Below, one piece after another: positions 45,567 to 54,293 of a stretch of 64,000 bases of DNA (its first letter is position 1; every line of letters starts with the position of its first letter). The stretch is taken from the NCBI GenBank assembly GCA_963772845.1, contig CAVYYW010000014.1:1178001-1242000 (forward strand), given 5' to 3'. The stretch is from CAVYYW01 sp963772845. GTDB taxonomy: Bacteria > Bacillota > Bacilli > Bacillales > Sporolactobacillaceae. Under the pieces are notes generated by a model that searched no databases, had not been told where the DNA came from, and was given only the letters and a program-made list of their open reading frames with translations. A program made the translations under genes and the position numbers.

Positions 45567-45600
45567 CCCTACTCTACCACATCCCCCCACTTTGCACCAC
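45567..45600 (-). promoter_or_regulatory. Probable MraZ operator
   Basis: On the minus strand GTGGTGCAAA, GTGGGGGGAT and GTGGTAGAGT follow each other with an exact 10-base period (CCAC ends at 45600, 45590 and 45580), then AGGGTTATTA. They lie between the promoter and the mraZ start. Repeated TGGGN/GTGG boxes with ten-base spacing are the known binding pattern of MraZ. Confidence 0.75.
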
Positions 45601-45616
45601 TAATTTTTCAGAATTC

Positions 45617-45644
45617 GTTATAAAGAAAAATCCCCGAATGTCAA
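45617..45644 (-). promoter_or_regulatory. SigA-type promoter of mraZ/dcw cluster
   Basis: TTGACA (45639-45644), a 16-base spacer and TATAAC (45617-45622) on the minus strand. Transcription would begin near 45610, about ten bases before the first GTGG repeat. Confidence 0.72.
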
Positions 45645-45685
45645 CCCTGTTTTTTGGGGGTAAAAATCCCCAAATTTTTTCGACA

Positions 45686-45723
45686 TAAAAAAACAGAGAC
45701 CAAACCTTGAAGGCGGTCTCTGC
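45686..45723 (-). terminator. Terminator after bshC
   Basis: CAGAGACC (45694-45701) pairs with GGTCTCTG (45715-45722), with seven T following on the minus strand. It separates bshC from the dcw promoter. Confidence 0.85.
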
Positions 45724-45729
45724 TTTTAA

Positions 45730-47346
45730 TTAAATAATTATTGCATGTTGTTTTCCATTAAACGAGGCTTCAGCGGTAATGAGGTCGTCAATAAGAGAAA
45801 AACCGTATTGATTGATAAAATAAAAAATGGTCCATTGTCTTTCTTGAGGAGCATTCAGCGGCTGTACCATCCGTTCAATATGCTCAAACCGCTTAAGTTC
45901 GACTTCATATTTCCGGGCAATCAGTTGATTTATTTTACTCTCAAATCTCTCAACATGATCGAGCAAAATTGTGAGGTTTTTTTCTGAAAACGCCTCATGA
46001 CCCGCATCCACTTCAGTTATGAGCTGATCGAGCGGCTTATGGTTTTCTTTTATCTGATTTTTGTAGTCCCCAATAACCTTATCTACCGGGTAAGGATGAA
46101 CATTTTTCAGCCAGTTATCTTTTACAGTGCTTATCCCTTCTTGGAATAACCGGTCGATACCAATCGATTTTTCTGACAGCCACTTCACCGTTTGCCGATC
46201 GAAAATTGTAAAATGGAGTCTAGGAACCACCACCGGCATTTTTATTCCCAATTCGTGAAATGCTCCGCGCAGACTTGCCCAGTATGAAATTTCTCCTGGT
46301 CCCGCAATAAATGAAAGCACAGGCAGAACGATGTCCTGCATAATAGGGCGGGTCACCACATTATTGCTTAAGTTTAAGGCGTCCGCCTTTTCTATTAATT
46401 GCTCTTCTGTAAACGTTTCTTTTGTACCGGGGTGAACAAACAAACCGTTTTCACGCTCCAGCAAAACTCTGCCTTCCCCGTCATCATAAAATATGTTGCT
46501 GCTTGACTCCTGCTGATCCAGTTGCACGGAATATCCTTCAGCTTCTAATCCCCTTAATTGATGAACGACACTTTGATTAATCGCTTCATTTCGCTGTATC
46601 ATTTGCGAAAAGCCTTGTTTCTCCAGATCCCTGATTCTTAAATCAGCCGAATCCATCACGATCAGACCTTCTTTTTCGAAAAGAAAATGGATTAAGTGTG
46701 CAAAAAAATCAACATACGAGGAAGATAATTTCAGTTTCTCCTCCATAATCTCCAAAATAGCTTCAGTATGCTCTGTTTCACCATAAGAGTGAAGCACATC
46801 TTTTATCCATTTTGATGTTGCATCCTGATCAAGTTTCAGGAAAGATACGGATTTTTTATTTGCTGGAATATTTTCAAGAACCTTTTTACGAAGCAAGCCA
46901 TTTTTTTCTGCAAAAACATGATTAACTTCGTCGAGGTCATGATCTTCTCCAGCAATCCAAAAAACAGGTACAACCGGCACCCCGAGGAGCTTTTCCTGCT
47001 CGCGGGCCATCTTAATGACAGATACACATTTATGTATTGAAAACGCCGGTCCTGTCATGAGTCCCGCCTGCTGCCCGCCGACAACTGCTACCGTATCCTG
47101 ATCTTTCAGTTTCTCGATATTCTTAAAAACATGCTCACTATCAGTGTATTGTTTATTAAAAGAGACAAGTGCATTAACAAGTTCAGTTCTTTGATACGTT
47201 CTCGAAGCCAATTCCTCTGCTCGGAGGCGAAATTCTTCGGTGCCTCGACAGGGATAGTCAAAGAACTCAAGAATGCCTGACTCTTTTCGAAGATAATCTT
47301 TAATTAGTTTATTGGAGGGTTCGTGTTCAATTTGTCTGACATCCAT
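45730..47346 (-). CDS. bshC: Putative cysteine ligase BshC (bacillithiol synthesis)
   Basis: 538 residues from the ATG at 47346 with GAGAGGA upstream. BshC performs or assists the last step of bacillithiol synthesis, adding cysteine to GlcN-malate. The N-terminal Rossmann-like part has VAVVGGQQAGLMTGPAF and VPVFWIAGEDHDLDEVNH. A C-terminal coiled-coil segment contains many K/E. In B. subtilis the gene (yllA) also precedes mraZ. Confidence 0.93.
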   Translation of the reverse strand: MDVRQIEHEPSNKLIKDYLRKESGILEFFDYPCRGTEEFRLRAEELASRTYQRTELVNALVSFNKQYTDSEHVFKNIEKLKDQDTVAVVGGQQAGLMTGPAFSIHKCVSVIKMAREQEKLLGVPVVPVFWIAGEDHDLDEVNHVFAEKNGLLRKKVLENIPANKKSVSFLKLDQDATSKWIKDVLHSYGETEHTEAILEIMEEKLKLSSSYVDFFAHLIHFLFEKEGLIVMDSADLRIRDLEKQGFSQMIQRNEAINQSVVHQLRGLEAEGYSVQLDQQESSSNIFYDDGEGRVLLERENGLFVHPGTKETFTEEQLIEKADALNLSNNVVTRPIMQDIVLPVLSFIAGPGEISYWASLRGAFHELGIKMPVVVPRLHFTIFDRQTVKWLSEKSIGIDRLFQEGISTVKDNWLKNVHPYPVDKVIGDYKNQIKENHKPLDQLITEVDAGHEAFSEKNLTILLDHVERFESKINQLIARKYEVELKRFEHIERMVQPLNAPQERQWTIFYFINQYGFSLIDDLITAEASFNGKQHAIII

Positions 47347-47455
47347 GATTTTCTTCCTCTCTAACAACAGTGCTTTATGTAGTATAGCAAATATTCATAT
47401 ATGATCCCAAAAGAGGTGCTCACAACACTTCATTTATTTTTGCTGCTTTATTTTG

Positions 47456-47842
47456 TTATGTAAAAAAGACAAATTGCCTAATTACCCCATAAATAAAAAG
47501 AAAAAAGTCACCAAGCATAAAAATTAGAAACGTCGATCTCCAAATCCCCCGTAATATTTTCTTCAATTCAAACTCCCGCCTAAGCCTCCAAAAAATGAGC
47601 GTGTAAATAAGTCCAACTGATAAAATAACAAGAAGTGCCAGTGCACCGTAAGTTTGGTGCCAGAGCTGCCTAGCGAGAATGATACTTGCCGTCACCGCAA
47701 AAATAGTTGTTACATCTGAAGCTGTATTAACCGCTCTCTTTTTTTGACTGAAAATGAGGTTGAAAAACAGAAAAAAAAGAAGCCATGTTAAGATAGGCAG
47801 CGTACTCAGTGCGGCGATAATTAACGCTATCCCATTTATCAC
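47456..47842 (-). CDS. DUF3397 family membrane protein
   Basis: 128 residues, starting at a GTG that overlaps the panE stop (GTGA). Four hydrophobic segments are visible (about 5-28, 43-58, 66-82 and 103-124). A basic loop, WRLRREFELKK, lies between the last two. Members of DUF3397 are found beside panE and bshC in Bacillaceae. No function is established. Confidence 0.85.
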   Translation of the reverse strand: MINGIALIIAALSTLPILTWLLFFLFFNLIFSQKKRAVNTASDVTTIFAVTASIILARQLWHQTYGALALLVILSVGLIYTLIFWRLRREFELKKILRGIWRSTFLIFMLGDFFLFIYGVIRQFVFFT

Positions 47843-48744
47843 GTTGTCCCCCCTGACTCAATAATCGTATTGTCTAATCCACGAATGCTAAAGTAAATTA
47901 ACTGTGACAATGGACAATCAAGCCCCCTGATCTTAGCCCGGTCAATAATAAAGCCAGTAATTGCTTCAATTTCAGTTTCGCGTGCTGAATCAATATCCTG
48001 TCTCATTGACGAATGATTAGCAGCAGTTTCTCTGCTGATTTCCAATATTCTTTTCCAATGATTTTCCACGACTGTTCCAAACAAAATAAGCGACGATTCT
48101 TCAAAAAGTAGCCTTGCAGCCATTCGATGAGCCCTATTCTCAAAAAGGCCGCCATTGGTAACCTTGTAAAGAGCGGTAAGCGGATTGATCACCGCATTGA
48201 TGATTAGTTTATCGAAAACCAGCTGTTCCCAATTGCCTTCAACAGGCAATACATTAAAGCCCTCCAGGCCGTATAAGGAATGGAGCTGGTTTAAGGCGCC
48301 GTTGAGAACACCAACCCTAATTTTCACTTCACCAATTTGCTGAATCATTGTATCGTTTAATTTTCTGCTGCCAAATTCAATCATTCCTATAAAAACAGCT
48401 GGAAAGCCACTTTCTAATAGAAAAGGAATATGGCTTGCCCCGTTCTGAAGAAATAACAAGGATTGTTTTTTTTGGCATTTTTTCAGCCACTCATTAATAT
48501 TCTTTTTCAAAATAGGCTGTTTTACGGCAAAAATCATCAGATCTTCCTCGAAAGGTTCATCAATAAGCTTTATTTGAAGGGTGCGAATGGCTTTCCCTTT
48601 TTTACCTTTTATTGTGATACCGTTGGTAATCAGTTCAGCTTTTTGTTCAGGGCGGCGCACATACAGAACTGTTTCAAATCCTGATGACAAATAAAAAGCC
48701 ATAAGAAGACCAATTGCCCCGCCTCCTACCACACCGATTTTCAA
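47839..48744 (-). CDS. panE: 2-dehydropantoate 2-reductase (PanE/ApbA family)
   Basis: 301 residues. It reduces ketopantoate to pantoate with NADPH in pantothenate synthesis. The NADP motif is KIGVVGGGAIGLLMAFYL. The catalytic-lysine helix is seen in FDKLIINAVINPLTALYKV near residue 175, and EIEAITGFIIDRA is in the C-terminal domain. A Bacillus genome can hold more than one paralogue, so the symbol is likely but not certain. An extended -10 box TGCTAAAAT lies about 30 bases upstream (48775-48783). Confidence 0.85.
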   Translation of the reverse strand: MKIGVVGGGAIGLLMAFYLSSGFETVLYVRRPEQKAELITNGITIKGKKGKAIRTLQIKLIDEPFEEDLMIFAVKQPILKKNINEWLKKCQKKQSLLFLQNGASHIPFLLESGFPAVFIGMIEFGSRKLNDTMIQQIGEVKIRVGVLNGALNQLHSLYGLEGFNVLPVEGNWEQLVFDKLIINAVINPLTALYKVTNGGLFENRAHRMAARLLFEESSLILFGTVVENHWKRILEISRETAANHSSMRQDIDSARETEIEAITGFIIDRAKIRGLDCPLSQLIYFSIRGLDNTIIESGGTT

Positions 48745-49601
48745 ACGAAGCCCTCCCTGCCATAATCTACTAAGATTTTAGCACATATTCGTTGTGGAAT
48801 CTTTAAAAAATTGAGAAAAACTAGCCTCTTGATGCCTCCAAGACGCAGGTAGGCTATGCGTAGTCACATATGAACCCACCTTGCTTTGAATAGAACACAA
48901 GGAAACAGGTGATGACCATGCTCCTGAAACAATACAAAATAGCCTTTTTCACATTGCCAAGCTAGTCTTGTTTGCCTCAAAACCACTTAAGATTGCTTCA
49001 ACGAATCGAAGCTAAGCATTGGTGGCTTAACTTTTCGTAAATTCAGTCTCTGCCGTGTTTAACAAAGGAGGCTTGGGGGAACAGCAGGAGTCCACTGAAA
49101 AAATCCATGATCTGAGAAAGTGGAATCTGCTCGCTTGCCGCGGACGAACGTCCAAGCCACCACTTTAGTACGTCATTGCGGGGGTCTTGGCCGCCCGTTA
49201 TTCCGCAGGCGTCTCGCTGATTCCTTTTCTCTCAAAAATTTTTCACCGGCCATTCGCTGTTCTCGCAGGTCTTGATTTAATATACTTGATTCCACATAGC
49301 ACGATGAAAACGCAAAGCAATTTATGTAGAAAATGGAAATAGAGTGTGGCCAAAGAGAACCTTGTGTGTTTCCATTTTGTAAGGGTACACAGAGCATTTT
49401 CATCGTGCGTTTTGGCTAATAATGCTGTTTCAAGTCCTAGAGGATTTGCGTGAGGTCACTGAAAAAGTCCATGTAGAGGTTTCCCACGTTCACTCGGTTG
49501 TAGTGCTACTGGAAATTTGAGACGGCACTTGATCAGCTGATGGCCGCTGAATATCTATAGTCACAAATGACCCCTAAAGAACATCACAAGGCAATTAATT
49601 C

Positions 49602-49739
49602 GTTGATTGAAGCGAAAGGCGCGAGACTCCGGCGGGATCAGCACGCGTCCGAAGATCCACTTTGGCGTATAAAGAAACCACGCCAAAGTTAGCTGAGGCC
49701 GTGCCCGTGGAAAGCGAGCGGCCTGGAGCAGAAATCAAC
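49602..49739. repeat. 138-bp palindromic element, copy 1
   Basis: Bounded by GTTGATT and AATCAAC. Nested arms pair inside it: GCACG with CGTGC, and within these CTTTGGCGT with ACGCCAAAG around an 11-base loop. It is nearly identical to the copy at 50014; only two differences lie within the shared 147 bases that include its right flank. Confidence 0.88.
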
Positions 49740-50013
49740 AACCACATCTATTTTTCAGTGCCTTTAACAACGAAATAGGCGATCCCGCCAGAAGTGATGG
49801 TATTTCCACTTTCAAAGTGCGGCATGCGTAAGCGGTGTGGAATCGATGATGTTATTTCAAAGTGCAGGAACAGCGAGAGGCCGATTAAAAAGGCCAAGAT
49901 CCGAGAATGTGGAATCCGCTCACTTGCCGCAGCCACCGTCTTAGCCTCCCTTTTCGGGCTTCAACGCATTCAAGTCCGCCAATTTTCATGACTTTTAAAG
50001 GGCAACACATGGT

Positions 50014-50151
50014 GTTGATTGAAGCGAAAGGCGCGAGACTCCGGCGGGATCAGCACGCGTCCGAAGATCCACTTTGGCGTATAAAGAAACCACGCCAAAG
50101 TTAGCTGAGGCCGTGCCCGTGGAAAGCGAGCGGCCTGGAGCACAAATCAAC
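50014..50151. repeat. 138-bp palindromic element, copy 2
   Basis: Same length and ends (GTTGATT, AATCAAC) as the copy 412 bases to the left, with the same CTTTGGCGT/ACGCCAAAG hairpin. The near-identity suggests recent duplication or gene conversion. Confidence 0.88.
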
Positions 50152-50296
50152 ACCCACATCAACAAGGGGGGACTTTTTCAGTGATCTCATCAGCGTGGCA
50201 AGGAAGTGCGGCTAAGCGCGTCACGACCTGCAGGCATATGGAGGCTGTCGGTCCGCCCGAGGCAAGCGAGAACTTCCCGAAGCTCGGTCAGAAGGC

Positions 50297-50347
50297 AAAA
50301 AAAAGCGTGTTGACCCTGCTCTCTATTGAGAACATGTCAACACGCTG
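50297..50347 (-). terminator. Terminator of the acyl-CoA carboxylase operon
   Basis: AGCGTGTTGAC (50304-50314) pairs perfectly with GTCAACACGCT (50336-50346), with eight T following on the minus strand, 17 bases after the carboxyltransferase stop. Confidence 0.9.
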
Positions 50348-50363
50348 ACTTCTTAAAGCGATA

Positions 50364-51899
50364 TTAAACAGGATAAACAGGGTGCTTCCTTTCAGAAAAT
50401 ACCATTTCTTTAGATTCATACAGCTTATAACGTTTAACGAGTTCATGACGTAGATCATCACCAGAAATAATGTCGTCGATAATTAATTCTGAAGCAAGCT
50501 TGTATACATCTATGGACTCCTTGTATTCCTGCTGTTTCTCCTGAACATATTTAATACGTTCTTTAGGATCCTCAATGGCCTGAATTTTGTTCGAATAAAC
50601 AGCATTTACTGCTGCTTCCGGCCCCATAACCGCAATCTGTGCGGTCGGCAGAGCCAAAACACAATCCGGTTCAAATGCAGGACCGGCCATTGCATAAAGT
50701 CCAGCTCCATAAGCTTTTCTGACGATGACTGAAATCTTCGGAACCGTCGCTTCACTTACCGCCGCGATCAATTTAGCTCCATGTCTGATAATGCCAGCTT
50801 GCTCAACCTTTGTGCCAATCATGAAGCCTGGCACATCAGAAAGGAAAAGCAGCGGGATCGAGAATGCATCACAGAGCTGTATGAATTTCGCTCCTTTATC
50901 CGCAGAATCGACAAACAGGACACCGCCTTTCATCTTCGGCTGGTTTGCAATAATTCCAACGGGTTTACCATTCAGCCTGCCGAATCCTGTGATCAGTTCC
51001 CGGGCAAACAATTTTTTTATTTCAAAAAAGCTTTCTTTGTCAATTAATGAATCAATCAGTTCGTACATATCAAAAGGAGCGTTCTGGTGTTCTGGAACAA
51101 TCTCAGAAATTTTTCTGCCTTCCCTTGGAAGAACAGCTTCAATCGTTTTCGGGTTGTGTTTATAATTCTTCGGCATATAACTCAGATAGCTGATACACTG
51201 TGCGATCGCGTCTTTTTCATCTTCTGCCAGAAAATCGCCTACTCCGCTTTGACTGCAGTGCATCCTTGCTCCGCCCATTTCTTCAAGCGTCACTTTTTCA
51301 CCTATTACTTTTTCAGCCATTCGCGGTGAACCTAAGTACATGGAAGCATTTTTATCGACCATAATAACAATGTCGCAAAATGCCGGTATGTAAGCCCCAC
51401 CCGCTGCTGAGGGTCCAAACAGAATACACACTTGAGGAACCATCCCGGACATTTTCACTTGATTGTAAAAAATTTTACCCGCGCCCCTGCGATTTGGGAA
51501 CATTTCAAGCTGGTCAGTGATTCGTGCTCCTGCAGAATCGACTAAATATAGAATAGGAACCTTTAGTTTTAGAGCAGTCTCTTGAATCCTGATAATTTTT
51601 TCTACAGTCCTAGCCCCCCAAGAGCCTGCTTTTACAGTGGAATCATTGGCCATGACGCATACAGTTTGACCATTTACTTTTCCGATGGCTGTAACGACCC
51701 CGTCAGCTGGCAGGTCCCCCGCTTCAAAATTTGCAAAGCGGCCATCTTCCAATGTGTAGGTTCCATCATCAAACAAAAGGTCTAGACGGTCACGCACAAA
51801 CATTTTATTGGTTTCTTTTAATTTCTCATGGTATTTTTCGGCTCCGCCTTCATTAACCTTCTCAGTATTTTCAGATAATAATGTATCGAGTTTTGTCAT
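50364..51899 (-). CDS. Acyl-CoA carboxylase carboxyltransferase (beta) subunit
   Basis: 511 residues, with both crotonase-like halves in one chain. It moves CO2 from carboxybiotin to an acyl-CoA (propionyl-, methylcrotonyl- or acetyl-CoA). Oxyanion-hole and CoA segments are seen in GPSAAGGAYIPAFCD and the second half's VPGFMIGTKVEQAGIIRHGAKL and KAYGAGLYAMAGPAF. Similarity is to MmdA/YngE/PccB types; the acyl substrate cannot be fixed from sequence. It ends a three-gene operon with its own biotin carrier and biotin carboxylase. Confidence 0.9.
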   Translation of the reverse strand: MTKLDTLLSENTEKVNEGGAEKYHEKLKETNKMFVRDRLDLLFDDGTYTLEDGRFANFEAGDLPADGVVTAIGKVNGQTVCVMANDSTVKAGSWGARTVEKIIRIQETALKLKVPILYLVDSAGARITDQLEMFPNRRGAGKIFYNQVKMSGMVPQVCILFGPSAAGGAYIPAFCDIVIMVDKNASMYLGSPRMAEKVIGEKVTLEEMGGARMHCSQSGVGDFLAEDEKDAIAQCISYLSYMPKNYKHNPKTIEAVLPREGRKISEIVPEHQNAPFDMYELIDSLIDKESFFEIKKLFARELITGFGRLNGKPVGIIANQPKMKGGVLFVDSADKGAKFIQLCDAFSIPLLFLSDVPGFMIGTKVEQAGIIRHGAKLIAAVSEATVPKISVIVRKAYGAGLYAMAGPAFEPDCVLALPTAQIAVMGPEAAVNAVYSNKIQAIEDPKERIKYVQEKQQEYKESIDVYKLASELIIDDIISGDDLRHELVKRYKLYESKEMVFSERKHPVYPV

Positions 51900-51942
51900 T
51901 AAGATGCCTCCTGGTTAGTATTTAGAGTGAGCGCTCGTTCGA

Positions 51943-52155
51943 CTATTCAATAACCAGCAGCGTGTCGCCTTCATTAACAAAATCCGCCACGTCTACTTTA
52001 AGTTCTTTTACCGTACCGCTTTCTGTTACTTCCACAGGAATTTCCATTTTCATGGATTCAAGCATGATCACAGTATCTCCAGCGTTTACTTCATCTCCTT
52101 GATTAACAAGAACATTTAGTACCGTACCTGCCATTGTTGCTTCAATATTTTTCAT
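51943..52155 (-). CDS. Biotin carboxyl carrier protein (short, single-domain)
   Basis: 70 residues, just the biotinyl domain. The biotin-accepting Lys36 lies in MLESMKMEIPV, and the hammerhead fold is visible from GTVLNVLVNQGDEV to GDTLLVIE. It resembles the small YngHB-type proteins, not AccB, which has an N-terminal extension. It sits between the biotin carboxylase and carboxyltransferase genes and surely serves them. Confidence 0.93.
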   Translation of the reverse strand: MKNIEATMAGTVLNVLVNQGDEVNAGDTVIMLESMKMEIPVEVTESGTVKELKVDVADFVNEGDTLLVIE

Positions 52156-52169
52156 CTGAATTCTCTCCT

Positions 52170-53498
52170 TTAATTTGGCTGTAAAATTTTTGTTGTGTAG
52201 TTACCCTCTTTAAATGGCCCTTCTTTTAATAGTGTATCAAACAATGGAAGGTTTGTTTTAATCCCATCGATAGAGGCTGACTCAAAATAAAGCTCAGCTC
52301 TTTTCAAAGCGCCCTCTCTTGTGGAATCGCTTACAATTATTTTCGCAATCATAGGATCATAAAACGGCGACACCGTATTTCCTTCTGAAAATCCAGTATC
52401 AACGCGGACGTTATTTTCCTCTTTCATCCGATATGTCTTTAACGTTCCAGGTGAAGGCAGAAATGTTTTAGGATCTTCCGCGTAAAGTCTGAACTCAAGG
52501 GCATGGCCTGTTGCTTTAATTTCATTCTGTTTGGCAGGTAGCGGCTTCCCATCGGCGACAAGCAACTGCCATTCCACAAGATCATAACCAGTTATTGTTT
52601 CAGTAACCGGGTGTTCCACCTGAAGCCGAGTATTCATTTCAAGGAAATAAAAATTCTCATCTTCATCTACAATAAATTCGACGGTACCCGCATTTTCATA
52701 ATTTACATACGCAGCAGCCTTTACCGCCGCATCGGTCATCTTTTCCCTTGTCAACGAGGAAATAAATGGGGATGGCGATTCCTCAATAACTTTCTGATTT
52801 CTGCGTTGAACAGAACAATCCCTCTCAAACAGGTGAACGACATTTCCCATTCGATCGCCAAAAACCTGAACTTCAATATGTCTCCCGTTGTCAATTGCTT
52901 TTTCAATAAACATATCCGCACTGCCAAAATAAGCCTTAGCACGCGCCTGATTTGATGAAAACGCTTTTAAAAGTGCCGTTTCGTCGCTGCACCGCTGCAT
53001 ACCGATGCCGCCACCGCCAGCACTTGCTTTGAGCATAACCGGATAGCCAATTGAAGCAGCGGCTTCTGCTGCCCTTTCAGGCGTATCAAGCGCTCCCTCA
53101 CTTCCCGGCACAACCGGAACATTAGCGGACTGCATTGTTTTCCTTGCCTGTACTTTGTCACCCATTAGTTTAATCACTTGGGCATCCGGACCAATGAAAG
53201 TCAGTCCAGCCTCTTCAACTTTTTTTACAAACGAGCCATTCTCAGATAAAAATCCATATCCGGGATGGATGGCATCTGCGCCATTTTCAAGAGCCGTTTT
53301 AAGAATTAGATCCTGGTTCATATACGACTTTTGAGCAGGTGCTTCTCCAATATGTACAGCAACAGTAGCGCACTTAACATAAGGGAGTTCTTTATCTGCT
53401 TCAGAATAGACGACCACCGTTTCTATGCCAAGTTTGTGGCATGTTCTCTGAATTCTGGCGGCTATTTCCCCTCGATTAGCAATTAATATCTTTTTCAA
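52170..53498 (-). CDS. Biotin carboxylase subunit of acyl-CoA carboxylase
   Basis: 442 residues, starting at TTG eight bases after GGAGGGGG (MKKILIANRGEIAARI). It carboxylates biotin with ATP and bicarbonate. The ATP-grasp loop is KASAGGGGIGMQ. Catalytic and metal sites are seen in EFIVDEDENFYFLEMNTRLQ and the following VEHPVTE. It is most like AccC/YngH; since it is grouped with a YngE-like subunit, it is probably not the housekeeping acetyl-CoA carboxylase (inference). A weak SigA match, TTGTCG-17-TATTTT, lies at 53523-53551. Confidence 0.92.
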   Translation of the reverse strand: MKKILIANRGEIAARIQRTCHKLGIETVVVYSEADKELPYVKCATVAVHIGEAPAQKSYMNQDLILKTALENGADAIHPGYGFLSENGSFVKKVEEAGLTFIGPDAQVIKLMGDKVQARKTMQSANVPVVPGSEGALDTPERAAEAAASIGYPVMLKASAGGGGIGMQRCSDETALLKAFSSNQARAKAYFGSADMFIEKAIDNGRHIEVQVFGDRMGNVVHLFERDCSVQRRNQKVIEESPSPFISSLTREKMTDAAVKAAAYVNYENAGTVEFIVDEDENFYFLEMNTRLQVEHPVTETITGYDLVEWQLLVADGKPLPAKQNEIKATGHALEFRLYAEDPKTFLPSPGTLKTYRMKEENNVRVDTGFSEGNTVSPFYDPMIAKIIVSDSTREGALKRAELYFESASIDGIKTNLPLFDTLLKEGPFKEGNYTTKILQPN

Positions 53499-53663
53499 AA
53501 TGGTTCCCCCTCCTGTCAGGACAAAATAGTAACATAAACTATTTTCGACAAAATCGATTACAATCCCTTCAAATTAGATATATCTAAACGCAGAAATATT
53601 CGTCATTTTATATTATAATACATTTAGCGGTGTATTGGTAAATAGAATAAGGGGGTAATTTAT

Positions 53664-54149
53664 ATGAATCAAGCTGGCTTGGTACAGCATTTAAATGTGA
53701 ACTTCAAAACCTTGGAAGAATTTAAGAAATTTCGCGAATTCGGTGCTCAGGAACTTTCAATGCTTGAGGATCTTGAAGCGAATATGGTCGAAAATGACAT
53801 TGATTCACCTTTTTACGGCATATATTTTGGCGATAAGCTCGTTGCACGGATGAGCCTGTATCGGATTAATAAAAAATATGACCGCTATTTCGAGCCATCG
53901 CAGGACTATTATGAACTGTGGAAGCTTGAAGTGCTTCCGGATTATAAAGGCCGGGGATATGGGAAAAATCTGGTGGAATTCGCAAAATCACTTGGGTTGC
54001 CTATAAAAACAAATGGCAGAAATCAATCAAGTGAATTTTGGGAAAAAATGGACTTTGAAACCGTGCAGTATAATACTGAACGTGATCGCGGTGAAAGCCC
54101 GTTTGTCTGGTTTCCAAAAGGCGTCAGCGAACAGCAGATATCAGAGTAA
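53664..54149 (+). CDS. ylbP: GNAT-family N-acetyltransferase YlbP
   Basis: 161 residues, with GGGGG nine bases before the ATG. The acetyl-CoA motif is LEVLPDYKGRGYGKNLVEFAKS (quoted in part: DYKGRGYGKNLV), and the WEKMDFE end is typical of GNAT folds. The substrate is unknown. It is divergent from the carboxylase operon and convergent with rsfA, with two terminators after it. Confidence 0.9.
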   Translation: MNQAGLVQHLNVNFKTLEEFKKFREFGAQELSMLEDLEANMVENDIDSPFYGIYFGDKLVARMSLYRINKKYDRYFEPSQDYYELWKLEVLPDYKGRGYGKNLVEFAKSLGLPIKTNGRNQSSEFWEKMDFETVQYNTERDRGESPFVWFPKGVSEQQISE

Positions 54150-54170
54150 ACAGCTTATTAATTAAAAAAG

Positions 54171-54210
54171 AACAGGTTGTCGAGATTATTCTCGACAGCC
54201 TGTTTTTTGT
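54171..54210 (+). terminator. Terminator after ylbP
   Basis: AACAGGTTGTCGAG (54171-54184) pairs with CTCGACAGCCTGTT (54191-54204), followed by TTTTTTGTCT. AAAAAA before the stem lets it work for the minus strand as well. Confidence 0.9.
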
Positions 54211-54250
54211 CTATATAATCTTTAATCTCACCGTGTTAATGATTTAGCTG

Positions 54251-54279
54251 AAGAGCAGGCGGACACCTGCTCTTTTTTA
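54251..54279 (+). terminator. Second terminator between ylbP and rsfA
   Basis: GAGCAGG (54253-54259) and CCTGCTC (54266-54272) pair around a six-base loop, followed by TTTTTT on the plus strand. The rsfA stop lies 15 bases further on. Confidence 0.8.
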
Positions 54280-54293
54280 ATTCTCACCAGTCA

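Larger units (their letters stand above)
49451..50189. mobile_element. 739-bp element with ~20-bp terminal inverted repeats, no transposase
   Basis: TGAGGTCACTGAAAAAGTCC (49451-49470) is matched in inverted orientation at 50170-50189 with one difference. The inside holds two 138-bp elements and no transposase-like frame. No clear target duplication is seen next to the ends. It may be a MITE-like remnant or a composite of smaller repeats. Confidence 0.55.
48790..50290. repeat. 1.5-kb gene-free repeat island between panE and the carboxylase genes
   Basis: No supported gene. The island is a patchwork of elements also seen at 10.9-11.4 and 24.9-26.8 kb. CACTGAAAAA.TCCATG with GTGGAATC.GCTC.CTTGCC occurs at about 49.09 kb and, degenerate, at about 49.89 kb. 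A TIR-bounded element is at 49451-50189, and two nearly identical 138-bp elements are at 49602 and 50014. The short frames here are fragments within the repeats. Confidence 0.75.

Noticed and set aside
49173..50104. Short frames in the panE-carboxylase island
   Set aside because: They follow repeat boundaries, recur with the repeats and have no coding signals.
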